Origin: Streptomyces sp. Z26
GTDB taxonomy: Bacteria > Actinomycetota > Actinomycetes > Streptomycetales > Streptomycetaceae
Length of the DNA stretch: 64,000 nucleotides
Direction of reading: 5' to 3'
NCBI RefSeq assembly: GCF_003665095.1
Contig: NZ_RCHV01000002.1
Span: forward strand, 496,001 to 560,000
Numbering within the stretch: the stretch's first letter is position 1; every line of letters starts with the position of its first letter. A program made the translations under genes and the position numbers. Below, one piece after another: positions 7,913 through 16,486 of the stretch. The notes beneath the pieces are model-generated. The model saw nothing but the letters and a program-made list of their open reading frames with translations. It was not told where the DNA came from and made no database searches.

Positions 7913-9511
7913 TCAGCCGGAGACGCCCCGTTCCAGCTCCCACAGCTGGAGCGACGAGGAGCTGTTGAGCGCCCACTCGACACCGGTGATGTCGTCGCCC
8001 GCCGCGATGTACTGCTTGCCCTGCCACAGCGGGAGCAGCGGCACCTCGTCCGAGATGATGTCCTGCATCCGGCCGAGGTCCTCGGCGGTGCTGGCGCGGT
8101 TGGTCTCCTTGCGGGTCTTGGGGAGGAGGTTGTTCCGGATCTCCTTGTTGACGTAGGGCATGTTGAGGAAGTTGCCCTTGTCGAAGAACGGCCCGATGAA
8201 GCTGTCCGGGTCGGGGAAGTCCGGGAACCAGCCGTAGCCGTAGACCTCGTACGCGCCCTCCTTGGCGTCCGTGCGGTACTTCTCCCACGGCACGCCCTTG
8301 ACGTCCACGTCGAAGAGGCGGGTGGCGTTGAGCTGCTTCTGGAGCAGCTTGAACTCCTCGGCGGTGACGGCGCCGTAGTGGTCGGTGGTGTAGTGGAGGG
8401 TGAGCTTCACCGGGGTGTCGATGCCCGCCTGCTGGAGGGTGCGGCGGGCGGTGTCGGTCTTCGGGTCGCCGTACTCGTTGAAGAAGGAGTTCCGGTGGCC
8501 GGGGAGCCCGGTGGGGACCATGGAGTAGAGCGGCTCGGTGGTGCGCCGGTAGACGTCGCGGGCCAGGCTCTTGCGGTCGATGACCTCGGCCATGGCACGG
8601 CGGACGGCCTGCTTGCCAACCTCGTCGGAGTCGGTGTTGAAGACCAGGTAGCGGATCTCCTGGCCGGGCGTCTCGACCAGTTCGACGTCGTCGCTCTGGT
8701 CCTGCTTGAGGCGGTCGACCTGCTCCGGGGAGATGGTCCGGTTCATCACGTCGATCTTGCCGCTGGTGAGCGCCTTCTCCATGGCCTCGGAGGACTTGTA
8801 GAAGCGCAGCTCGATCTTCTCGTTCTTGATGTCGAGCGTGCCGCCGTAGTTCGGGTTCCGGGCGAGGACCGCCTCGGAGGCGCCGGACTCGAAGGACTCG
8901 ATCTCGTAGGGGCCGGAGCCCACCACGTCGAAGCCCTTCTTGTAGCCCTTCTCCGGGTAGCTCTCGCTGTCCACGATCGCCCCGGCCGGGGTGGCCAGCT
9001 TGTACGGGAAGGTGGCGTCCGGGACCTTGAGGTGGAAGACGATCTCGGTGTCACTGGGCGTCTCGACCCGGTCGAGGTTGCTCAGCAGGTTGGCGGGGCC
9101 CAGCTCGCCACCGATGGCGAGCATGCGCCGTACGGAGAAGGCGACGTCCTCGGTGGTCAGCTCGTTCCCGTTGGAGAACTTGAGGCCCTCGCGGAGCGTG
9201 CAGCGGTACTGCTCCCCCACCTGGTCGGTGAACTCGCACTTGCGGGCGGCGTCCAGCTCCGGTTCGGTGCCGGACCGGGGTGGGCGCACCAGCGTCTGGA
9301 ACGTGTTGCGCATGATGCTCCAGGTGCTGACGTCGTACGTCGCCGTGGGGTCGAACGGCGCCGGGGCGTCCTCGCTCACCGCGAACTGGTCCGTCGTGCC
9401 CACCGAGATGGTGTCCTTGTCGGAGTCACCACCGTCGGAGTCCCCGCAGGCGGAGGCCAGGAGGGCGAGCACACCCGCCAGGGCGGGCAGCACCAGGGTC
9501 TTTCGCTTCAT
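7913..9511 (-). CDS. Peptide ABC transporter substrate-binding lipoprotein (SBP family 5)
   Basis: Extracytoplasmic solute receptor of 532 residues. The N-terminus MKRKTLVLPALAGVL leads to a lipobox LASAC, with the lipidated Cys at position 22, followed by an acidic Gly/Asp spacer. The body carries the family 5 signature region (QTLVRP... EPELDAARKCEFTDQV...) and the long two-lobe architecture of DppA/OppA-type receptors. The ATG at 9511 has a GGGAG site upstream. No permease or ATPase genes flank it, so it either serves a transporter encoded elsewhere or acts in signalling. Ligand specificity (di- or oligopeptide, nickel, other) cannot be told from sequence alone. Confidence 0.9.
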   Translation of the reverse strand: MKRKTLVLPALAGVLALLASACGDSDGGDSDKDTISVGTTDQFAVSEDAPAPFDPTATYDVSTWSIMRNTFQTLVRPPRSGTEPELDAARKCEFTDQVGEQYRCTLREGLKFSNGNELTTEDVAFSVRRMLAIGGELGPANLLSNLDRVETPSDTEIVFHLKVPDATFPYKLATPAGAIVDSESYPEKGYKKGFDVVGSGPYEIESFESGASEAVLARNPNYGGTLDIKNEKIELRFYKSSEAMEKALTSGKIDVMNRTISPEQVDRLKQDQSDDVELVETPGQEIRYLVFNTDSDEVGKQAVRRAMAEVIDRKSLARDVYRRTTEPLYSMVPTGLPGHRNSFFNEYGDPKTDTARRTLQQAGIDTPVKLTLHYTTDHYGAVTAEEFKLLQKQLNATRLFDVDVKGVPWEKYRTDAKEGAYEVYGYGWFPDFPDPDSFIGPFFDKGNFLNMPYVNKEIRNNLLPKTRKETNRASTAEDLGRMQDIISDEVPLLPLWQGKQYIAAGDDITGVEWALNSSSSLQLWELERGVSG

Positions 9512-9919
9512 CGTCGACGGTCTCCCTCGTCCGGCCCGGATTGCCGCTGTTCTATCGGCCGAGAAGGAGAGATTAGTGGTTGGGTGCCGGGATACCCGAC
9601 GAGGCCCCCGTAACGGTCTGGACGCCCTCCGATAACCCTCGACACGGCTCCGTTATACGGACAGCGGATGATTCCACGCATTCACCGATGAAAGCAGACA
9701 TCACAGACTACCCGCGATCGCCATCAATGCCCCACAGCACAGCAGACCGACCCTGTCGACAGAGCGGGAAGTGACAAAAGTCACTCTCGCCAACTGCGGT
9801 GCGGGGCAAGGGAATTCAATCGTCCGGATGGTGACGGAAAATGAGTGCGCCGGTGCCGTGTGTTTTCCCGCATTACCGTCGAACACCTCTCGCGTCACAG
9901 GCGCACCATTCGTCTACGT
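9512..9919. other. 408-base intergenic region, comparatively AT-rich
   Basis: No gene was seen. The segment 9640-9900 is clearly less GC-rich than the surroundings. One symmetric element is visible: AGTGAC (9770-9775) and GTCACT (9780-9785) around AAAA. The promoter of the peptide-binding lipoprotein must lie at its left end. The right end is downstream of the HAD phosphatase stop. No convincing hairpin terminator was found. Confidence 0.5.
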
Positions 9920-10621
9920 TCAGTGCGCGACCATCACCAGAGAGCGCAGGAATTCGAGATCGACTTCCTCCAGGGAGCGGACGACCGTACGCCCCGGGCC
10001 GGGCTCGATCGGCGCCACGGACGGCACCGCCACCACCCGGCAGCCCGCCGCCTCCCCCGACGCGACCCCCGTGGCGGTGTCCTCGAGCACCGCGCAGCGC
10101 GTCGGGTCCGCGCCGAGGCGCGCGGCGGCGGTGAGGTACGGGTCGGGGTGGGGCTTCGTGCGCGCCAGCTCGTCCCCCGCGACGGTGTAGGCGAAGTGCT
10201 CCGGGCCGAGCGAGCGCAGCATCCGGTCGATGACCGTGCGGTGCGAGGCGGAGACCAGCGCCGTGGGCACGCCGTGCGCGGCGAGTTCGGTGAGCAGACG
10301 GCGGGCGCCGGGCATCAGCTCGACGCCGCGCTCGATCCGCGCCACGAACGCGGCGTTGAGCAGCACGGTCAGCTCGTCGAGGGTGATCTCGGCGGACGTG
10401 GCGCCGATCAGGAAGCCCGCGCTGCGCGACATGGGCCCGCCGACCACGACGTGCCGCCACTCGTCCTCCAGCCGGTGCCCGAGCTCGGCGAACACCTCCA
10501 CCTCGGCGTCCCACCAGAAGCCCTCGGTGTCGACCAGCGTGCCGTCCATGTCCAGCAGTACGGCCTGGAGTCCGGACCCGTCTTCGGGCCGGGTGACCGG
10601 GGCGGGGATCGTACTCGTCAT
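9920..10621 (-). CDS. HAD-superfamily phosphatase (beta-phosphoglucomutase-like)
   Basis: Hydrolase of 233 residues with all four HAD motifs: the nucleophile loop LLDMDGTLVD, motif II Ser/Thr in ALVSASHR, the Lys of motif III (ARTKPHPDPYL) and the acidic pair of motif IV (CAVLEDTATG). An alpha-helical cap is inserted after motif I, placing it in the class with phosphoglycolate phosphatase and beta-PGM-like enzymes. The substrate is unknown. Two ATGs compete: the one at 10621 (MTSTIPAP) has GGGAGGA at proper spacing, whereas the one at 10627 overlaps that site. The gene follows metH on the same strand, separated by a hairpin. Confidence 0.88.
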   Translation of the reverse strand: MTSTIPAPVTRPEDGSGLQAVLLDMDGTLVDTEGFWWDAEVEVFAELGHRLEDEWRHVVVGGPMSRSAGFLIGATSAEITLDELTVLLNAAFVARIERGVELMPGARRLLTELAAHGVPTALVSASHRTVIDRMLRSLGPEHFAYTVAGDELARTKPHPDPYLTAAARLGADPTRCAVLEDTATGVASGEAAGCRVVAVPSVAPIEPGPGRTVVRSLEEVDLEFLRSLVMVAH

Positions 10622-10645
10622 CCGCATTCCTCCCGAGGGACGCGA

Positions 10646-10689
10646 AGGCCGGTCACCCGCCGCGTGTGACGCGGACGGGCGACCGGCCT
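10646..10689 (-). terminator. Hairpin between metH and HAD gene
   Basis: AGGCCGGTC / GACCGGCCT arms extended by CCCG/CGGG after a one-base mismatch, loop about 16 bases. It sits 160 bases past the metH stop and just ahead of the HAD phosphatase start, so it could terminate metH or lie in the leader of the next gene. Confidence 0.5.
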
Positions 10690-10849
10690 CTACCGGACCG
10701 ACCAGTGTACGACTCCCCGGCACGGTCTTCCGGCAATTGCCTCCGAACGGGCCGGAACGGGCGCGAGCCCCCTCCCCGTACGCCGCCGGTACGGGCTCCG
10801 ACCGGCGGTGACCACCGTGCGTGACGGCGGCCACCGTACGTCGTGGCGG

Positions 10850-13800
10850 TTACCGTGCGTTGAAGTACTTCGCCTCCGGGTGGTGCAGCACGATGGCGTC
10901 GGTGGACTGCTCCGGGTGCAGCTGGAACTCCTCGGACAGCTCCACACCGATCCGCTCGGGCCGCAGCAGGTCCGCGATCTTCGCGCGGTCCTCCAGGTTC
11001 GGGCACGCGCCGTAGCCCAGCGAGAAGCGGGCGCCGCGGTACTTCAGGTCGAACATGTCCGTGATCTCGGCCGGGTCCTGGCCGGAGAAGCCCAGCTCGT
11101 CGCGGACCCGCGCGTGCCAGAACTCGGCGAGCGCCTCCGCCAACTGGACGGACAGGCCGTGCAGTTCGAGGTAGTCGCGGTAGGCGTCCCCGGCGAACAG
11201 CTCGGCGGTCGCCGCCCCGATCCGGCTGCCGACGGTGACGACCTGGAGGCCGACCACGTCCGTCTCGCCGCTGTCCTCCGGGCGGAAGAAGTCCGCCAGG
11301 CAGAGCCTGCGGCCACGGCGCTGGCGGGGGAACGTGAAGCGGGTGCGCTCCGAGCCGTCCTCGTTCAGCAGGATCAGGTCGTCGCCCTTGGAGTGGCACG
11401 GGAAGTAGCCGTGCACGACGGCGGCCTCCAGCAGGTTCTCCCGCTGGAGCCGGTCCAGCCAGCCGCGCAGCCGAGGCCGGCCCTCGCTCTCCACCAGCTC
11501 CTCGTAGCTCGGGCCGCCCTTGCGGGCCTCCTTCAGGCCCCACTGGCCCTTGAACAGCGCGCCCTCGTCCAGCCACGACGCGTAGTCCGCCAACTGGAGG
11601 CCCTTGACCACGCGCGTGCCCCAGAACGGGGGCGCGGGTACGGGGTTGTCGGTGGCCACGTCGGAGCGTACGGAGCCGTCGTTGACCTCCGGCTCGTCGA
11701 CCACCGGGGTGTCGCGCCGGGCCACCCGGCGCTGCTTGAGCTCCGGCAGCTTCGCGCCGGGCACGCCGCGCTTGACGCCGATGAGCGCGTCCATCAGACG
11801 CAGGCCCTCGAAGGCGTCGCGGGCGTAGCGCACCTCGCCCTCGTAGATCTCGTGCAGGTCCTGCTCCACGTACGCCCTGGTGAGCGCGGCGCCGCCGAGG
11901 ATGACCGGGAAGTCGGAAGCCATCTTGCGGGCGTTCAGCTCCTCCAGGTTCTCCTTCATGATCACCGTGGACTTCACCAGCAGGCCGGACATGCCGATGA
12001 CATCCGCCTTGTGCTCCTCGGCCGCCTCCAGGATCGCGGTGACGGGCTGCTTGATGCCGAGGTTGACGACGTTGTAGCCGTTGTTGGAGAGGATGATGTC
12101 GACGAGGTTCTTGCCGATGTCGTGGACGTCGCCGCGGACGGTGGCGAGCACGATGGTGCCCTTGCCGTCGTCGTCGGTCTTCTCCATGTGCGGCTCCAGA
12201 TAGGCCACCGCGTTCTTCATGACCTCGGCGGACTGGAGCACGAACGGCAGCTGCATCTGCCCGGAGCCGAACAGCTCGCCGACGACCTTCATCCCGGCCA
12301 GCAGCGTGTCGTTGACGATCTCCAGCGCGGGCCGCCCGGCCAGCGCTTCGTCGAGGTCGGCCTCCAGGCCGTTCCGCTCGCCGTCGATGATGCGCCGCTG
12401 GAGGCGTTCCTCCAGCGGGAGGGCGGCCAGCTCCTCGGCGCGGGAGGCGTTCATGGACTTCGCGTCCACGCCCTCGAACAGTTCCAGCAGCCGCTGGAGC
12501 GGGTCGTACCCCTCGGCCCGCCGGTCGTGGACCAGGTCGAGGGCGACCTGGACCTGCTCCTCCTCCAGCCGGGCGATCGGCACGATCTTCGAGGCGTGCA
12601 CGATCGCGGAGTCCAGCCCGGCCTTGACGCACTCGTCGAGAAAGACGGAGTTGAGGACGACGCGGGCGGCCGGGTTCAGGCCGAACGAGATGTTGGACAG
12701 GCCGAGCGTGGTCTGCACGTCGGGGTGGCGGCGCTTCAGCTCGCGGATCGCGTCGATGGTGGCGACGCCGTCCTTGCGGGACTCCTCCTGGCCGGTGCAG
12801 ATGGTGAAGGTCAGACAGTCGATGAGGATGTCCGACTCGCGGATGCCCCAGTTCGTCGTGAGGTCGTCGATGAGGCGCTCCGCGATGGCGACCTTGTGCT
12901 CGGCCGTACGCGCCTGCCCCTCCTCGTCGATCGTCAGCGCCATCAGCGCGGCGCCGTGCTCGGCGGCCAGCGCGGTGACCTTCGCGAAGCGGGACTCGGG
13001 GCCGTCGCCGTCCTCGTAGTTGACGGAGTTGATCACGGCCCGGCCGCCGAGGCGCTCCAACCCGGCCTGGAGGACGGGCAGTTCGGTGGAGTCCAGCACC
13101 AGCGGCAGCGTGGACGCGGTCGCGAAGCGCCCGGCCAGCTCGGCCATGTCGGCGGCGCCGTCGCGGCCGACGTAGTCCACGCAGAGGTCCAGCAGGTGCG
13201 CGCCCTCGCGGATCTGGTCGCGCGCCATCTCCACGCAGTCGTCCCAGCGGCCCTCCAGCATGGCGGTGCGGAACTTCTTCGAGCCGTTGGCGTTGGTGCG
13301 CTCACCGATCGCCAGGTACGAGGCGTCCTGCCGGAAGGGCACCGCCTGGTACAGCGACGCGGCGCCGGCCTCGGGCCGCGGCGAACGCTCCCCGGGCGTA
13401 CGGCCGTTCATCCGCTCGACGAGCTGCCGCAGGTGCTCCGGGGTGGTGCCGCAGCAGCCGCCGACCAGGGACAGGCCGTAGTCGTCGACGAAGCCGTCGT
13501 GGGCGTCGGCCAGCTCCTCGGCCGTCAGGGGGTAGTGGGCGCCGTTCTTGCCGAGGACCGGCAGGCCCGCGTTCGGCATGCAGGAGATCGGGACGGTGGC
13601 GTGCTGCGCCAGGTGGCGCAGGTGCTCGCTCATCTCGGCGGGGCCGGTGGCGCAGTTGAGGCCGATCATGTCGATGCCCAGCGGCTCCAGCGCGGTGAGC
13701 GCGGCGCCGATCTCCGAGCCCAGCAGCATCGTGCCGGTGGTCTCCACGGTCACGGAGCAGAGCACGGGCAGGTTCGAGCCCAGGGCGGTCAGGGCGCGGC

Positions 13801-14362
13801 GGGCGCCGAGGACGGCGGCCTTCGTCTGGAGCAGGTCCTGCGTGGTCTCGACGAGCAACGCGTCGGCGCCGCCGACGATCATGCCCTCGGCGTTCTGCTG
13901 GTACGCGTCGCGCAGCGTGGTGTACGGGGCGTGGCCCAGCGTGGGCAGCTTCGTGCCGGGGCCCATGGAGCCCAGCACCCAGCGCGTACGGCCGTCGCCC
14001 GCGGTGAACTCGTCGGCGACCTCGCGGGCGATGCGTACGCCGGACTCCGACAGCTCGTGGATGCGCTCGGGGATGTCGTACTCGGCCAGTGCCGCGAAGT
14101 TGGCGCCGAAGGTGTTGGTCTCGACGCAGTCGACGCCGACCTCGAAGTAGGCGCGGTGGACGGAGGCGACGATGTCGGGGCGGGTGACGTTGAGGATCTC
14201 GTTGCAGCCCTCCAGCTGCTGGAAGTCCTCCAGCGAGGGGTCCTGCTCCTGAAGCATGGTGCCCATCGCTCCGTCCGCCACGACGACGCGGGAGGCGAGC
14301 GCCTCACGCAGTTCGTCCGCACGCGGATTCCGGGCGGAGGACGGGGTGCTGCTCGAGGCCAT
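10850..14362 (-). CDS. metH: Cobalamin-dependent methionine synthase
   Basis: Transfers a methyl group from 5-methyltetrahydrofolate to homocysteine via cobalamin. The 1170 residues carry the modules in order. The homocysteine S-methyltransferase domain has its zinc cysteines in GLNCATGP and VGGCCGTTPEHL. The pterin-binding domain includes IGERTNANGSKKF. The B12 cap and binding domain has DVHDIGKNL near residue 745, whose His is the lower cobalt ligand. The C-terminal AdoMet reactivation domain ends in YFNAR. The ATG at 14362 (MASSSTPSSARNPRADEL) follows AGGGAG. It is divergent from gylR; no cobalamin riboswitch was recognised in the 215-base gap. Full length, no damage seen. Confidence 0.97.
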   Translation of the reverse strand: MASSSTPSSARNPRADELREALASRVVVADGAMGTMLQEQDPSLEDFQQLEGCNEILNVTRPDIVASVHRAYFEVGVDCVETNTFGANFAALAEYDIPERIHELSESGVRIAREVADEFTAGDGRTRWVLGSMGPGTKLPTLGHAPYTTLRDAYQQNAEGMIVGGADALLVETTQDLLQTKAAVLGARRALTALGSNLPVLCSVTVETTGTMLLGSEIGAALTALEPLGIDMIGLNCATGPAEMSEHLRHLAQHATVPISCMPNAGLPVLGKNGAHYPLTAEELADAHDGFVDDYGLSLVGGCCGTTPEHLRQLVERMNGRTPGERSPRPEAGAASLYQAVPFRQDASYLAIGERTNANGSKKFRTAMLEGRWDDCVEMARDQIREGAHLLDLCVDYVGRDGAADMAELAGRFATASTLPLVLDSTELPVLQAGLERLGGRAVINSVNYEDGDGPESRFAKVTALAAEHGAALMALTIDEEGQARTAEHKVAIAERLIDDLTTNWGIRESDILIDCLTFTICTGQEESRKDGVATIDAIRELKRRHPDVQTTLGLSNISFGLNPAARVVLNSVFLDECVKAGLDSAIVHASKIVPIARLEEEQVQVALDLVHDRRAEGYDPLQRLLELFEGVDAKSMNASRAEELAALPLEERLQRRIIDGERNGLEADLDEALAGRPALEIVNDTLLAGMKVVGELFGSGQMQLPFVLQSAEVMKNAVAYLEPHMEKTDDDGKGTIVLATVRGDVHDIGKNLVDIILSNNGYNVVNLGIKQPVTAILEAAEEHKADVIGMSGLLVKSTVIMKENLEELNARKMASDFPVILGGAALTRAYVEQDLHEIYEGEVRYARDAFEGLRLMDALIGVKRGVPGAKLPELKQRRVARRDTPVVDEPEVNDGSVRSDVATDNPVPAPPFWGTRVVKGLQLADYASWLDEGALFKGQWGLKEARKGGPSYEELVESEGRPRLRGWLDRLQRENLLEAAVVHGYFPCHSKGDDLILLNEDGSERTRFTFPRQRRGRRLCLADFFRPEDSGETDVVGLQVVTVGSRIGAATAELFAGDAYRDYLELHGLSVQLAEALAEFWHARVRDELGFSGQDPAEITDMFDLKYRGARFSLGYGACPNLEDRAKIADLLRPERIGVELSEEFQLHPEQSTDAIVLHHPEAKYFNAR

Positions 14363-14528
14363 GGAAAAGCTCCCTGGGGTGCGACGGCTGTCGGCTGTGC
14401 GCGTGCCCGGTGGGGGCGGCGCATCCGTCCAGCGTATCGGCACGGGGCGCGCGGGGGCCCGTACGTTCCGCGTGCCGGACGGATGGGGCGTGATCCCGAC
14501 TACCGGGCGGTCGACATGAGGCGCTACC

Positions 14529-14552
14529 GTTCGGCATTGTCGAATGCCGAAC
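14529..14552. promoter_or_regulatory. Palindromic operator upstream of gylR
   Basis: Arms GTTCGGCATT and AATGCCGAAC flank GTCG, making a 24-base palindrome whose end is 25 bases before the gylR start. It shares the ATTGTCGAA core with the palindrome before glpF, which supports autoregulation by GylR. It also faces the metH promoter side. Confidence 0.75.
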
Positions 14553-14577
14553 CCCGAGCACGTCGCGGAGGTCTCTG

Positions 14578-15345
14578 ATGGCCCGGACCATCCAGTCCCT
14601 GGAGCGTGCGGCAGCCGTGCTGCGGCTCTTGGCGGGTGGCGAGAGACGGCTGGGGCTCTCCGAGGTGGCGTCGGCGCTCGGCCTGGCGAAGGGCACCACG
14701 CACGGCCTGATCCGCACCCTCCAGCAGGAGGGCTTCGTCGAACAGGACGCGGACACGGGCAAGTACACGCTGGGCGCGGAGCTGCTGCGGCTCGGCAACA
14801 GCTACCTGGACGTGCACGAGCTGCGCGCCCGCGCCCTCGTCTGGGCCGACGACCTGGCCCGTTCCAGCGGCGAGAGCGTCTACCTCGGGGTGCTGCACCA
14901 GCAGGGCGTGCTGATCGTGCACCACGTGTTCCGGCCGGACGACAGCCGCCAGGTGCTGGAGGTCGGGGCGATGCAGCCGCTGCACAGCACGGCGCTGGGC
15001 AAGGTGCTGGCGGCGTACGACCCGGTGGCGCACAGCGAGGCGGCGGACGCGGAGCGGGAGGCGTTCACGGAGCACACGACGACCGGGCTGCCGGAGTTCG
15101 AGGCACTGCTGGACCTCACGCGGGCGCGCGGCTGGGCGTCGGACATCGAGGAGACGTGGGAGGGGGTGGCCTCGGTGGCGGCTCCGGTGCACGACCGGCG
15201 GCGGATGCCGGTGGGGGCGGTCTGCGTCACCGGTGCGGTGGAACGGGTCTGCGACGGCGCGGAGGGCGTCAAGGCGCAGACGGTGGCGGCCGTACGGGAC
15301 TGCGCGAGGGCCGTGTCCCGGGATCTCGGATCTGGACGTTTCTAG
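14578..15345 (+). CDS. gylR: IclR-family regulator of the glycerol operon (GylR)
   Basis: Transcriptional regulator of 255 residues. An N-terminal winged helix (residues 1-65) has the recognition helix region LSEVASALGLAKGTTHGLIR. The IclR effector-binding domain follows, with signature segments PLHSTALGKVLAA and HTTTGLPEFEALL. In Streptomyces, GylR represses the glycerol genes and itself and responds to glycerol or glycerol-3-phosphate. Position directly ahead of glpF-glpK, plus two matching palindromes (upstream of itself and upstream of glpF), supports that assignment. The ATG at 14578 (MARTIQSLERAAAVL) gives the canonical family start; GGAGG lies 7 bases upstream. Intact. Confidence 0.94.
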   Translation: MARTIQSLERAAAVLRLLAGGERRLGLSEVASALGLAKGTTHGLIRTLQQEGFVEQDADTGKYTLGAELLRLGNSYLDVHELRARALVWADDLARSSGESVYLGVLHQQGVLIVHHVFRPDDSRQVLEVGAMQPLHSTALGKVLAAYDPVAHSEAADAEREAFTEHTTTGLPEFEALLDLTRARGWASDIEETWEGVASVAAPVHDRRRMPVGAVCVTGAVERVCDGAEGVKAQTVAAVRDCARAVSRDLGSGRF

Positions 15346-15394
15346 TCAGATCGGTCACTATGCACACGACCCTGAAGTGCGGCCCCGCACCCTC

Positions 15395-15423
15395 TTGACG
15401 GGGCGGACCCCACAGAGAAAACT
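15395..15423 (+). promoter_or_regulatory. glpF promoter (-35/-10)
   Basis: TTGACG at 15395-15400 and AAAACT at 15418-15423 with 17-base spacing, a good vegetative-sigma arrangement. The GylR-type palindrome begins two bases downstream, so a bound repressor would cover the transcription start. Confidence 0.65.
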
Positions 15424-15424
15424 G

Positions 15425-15459
15425 CCGTCCGGCGGTCGACAATGTCGAACACCGGACGG
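15425..15459. promoter_or_regulatory. GylR-type operator upstream of glpF
   Basis: A 35-base palindrome with outer arms CCGTCCGG / CCGGACGG and inner core TCGACAATGTCGA, only two non-pairing positions. It directly abuts the predicted -10 box and lies 46 bases before the glpF start. The core resembles the gylR-proximal palindrome. Confidence 0.75.
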
Positions 15460-15504
15460 GAACCGATCCGCCTTCCCTCTGGACGAAGGACAAAGGAGTC
15501 ACGG

Positions 15505-16296
15505 GTGTCCAGCTCCGACATCTTCATCGGCGAGTTCATCGGCACGGCAGTGCTGATCCTCCTCGGCGGCGGCGTGTGCGCCGGCGTCACGTTCAAGCGC
15601 TCCAAGGCGTACTCCGCGGGCTGGGTCGCCATCGCGCTCGGCTGGGGCATGGCCGTCCTCACCGGCGCGTACATATCGGCCGGTGTCTCCGGCGCGCACC
15701 TCAACCCCGCCGTCACCCTGGGCATCGCCATCGAGGGCGGCACCGAGTGGGGTGACGTCCCGCTCTACATCGTGGCCCAGATGGCCGGTGCCATGTTCGG
15801 CGCGGCGCTCGTGTGGGGCGCGTACTACGGGCAGTTCCACGCCCACCTCACCGACCCCGAGGTCATCGGCGACCCCGCCTCGAAGGCGACCGGCCCCGAG
15901 GGCGGCCGGGCCGCGGTCGGCCCCGGCCCGGTGCTCGGCATCTTCTCCACGGCCCCCGAGATCCGGAACACCGTGCAGAACCTCCTCACCGAGGTCATCG
16001 CGACCACCGTCCTGGTCCTCGCGATCCTCACCCAGGGCCTCAACCAGGAGGGCAAGGGCCTCGGCCCGCTCGGCGTCCTCGTCACCGCCTTCGTCGTGGT
16101 CGGCATCGGCCTCTCGCTCGGCGGCCCCACCGGGTACGCCATCAACCCGGCCCGCGACCTCGGCCCGCGCACCGTGCACGCGCTGCTGCCGCTGCCGAAC
16201 AAGGGCAGCTCCGACTGGACGTACGCCTGGATCCCCGTGGCCGGACCGCTGCTCGGCGGCGCGCTCGCCGGAGCCGTCTACAACGTCGCGTTCTGA
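15505..16296 (+). CDS. glpF: Glycerol uptake facilitator
   Basis: MIP-family aquaglyceroporin of 263 residues in the cytoplasmic membrane, letting glycerol diffuse in to be trapped by the kinase. Six hydrophobic segments are evident. The two pore NPA boxes are SGAHLNPAV (67-69) and [11 protein letters not shown] (213-215). Asp217 after the second box is the residue typical of glycerol rather than water channels. The GTG at 15505 is preceded by AAAGGAG. A Gly/Pro/Ala-rich loop at about 120-145 is longer than in E. coli GlpF, as in other actinomycetes. First gene of the gyl operon. Confidence 0.95.
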   Translation: MSSSDIFIGEFIGTAVLILLGGGVCAGVTFKRSKAYSAGWVAIALGWGMAVLTGAYISAGVSGAHLNPAVTLGIAIEGGTEWGDVPLYIVAQMAGAMFGAALVWGAYYGQFHAHLTDPEVIGDPASKATGPEGGRAAVGPGPVLGIFSTAPEIRNTVQNLLTEVIATTVLVLAILTQGLNQEGKGLGPLGVLVTAFVVVGIGLSLGGPTGYAINPARDLGPRTVHALLPLPNKGSSDWTYAWIPVAGPLLGGALAGAVYNVAF

Positions 16297-16486
16297 CCCG
16301 GCGGCGCGTGCCGACCCGTCCCCGTACGACGGCACCGCCGTCCGGTCGGGCGGGCACGCCCGCCGCCCGGACCGCCGCCCCGCAGACCGCGCCCCGTGGA
16401 CCGCGTAACGCCCTCGCGACAGCCACGGCCACCGCGACCGCCACCGCCGCACGCACGCCGACCCAACGACGCATCGGAGCACCCAC
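16297..16486. other. glpF-glpK spacer with CCACCG-type repeats
   Basis: A 190-base spacer, long for two genes expected to be co-transcribed. It includes a run of imperfect GCCACCG/GCGACCG units at about 16421-16452. No hairpin terminator or promoter was recognised. Confidence 0.4.

Noticed and set aside
14363-14577. Cobalamin riboswitch before metH
   Set aside because: The 215-base divergent gap shows no B12-box-like conserved core; regulation cannot be claimed from sequence.
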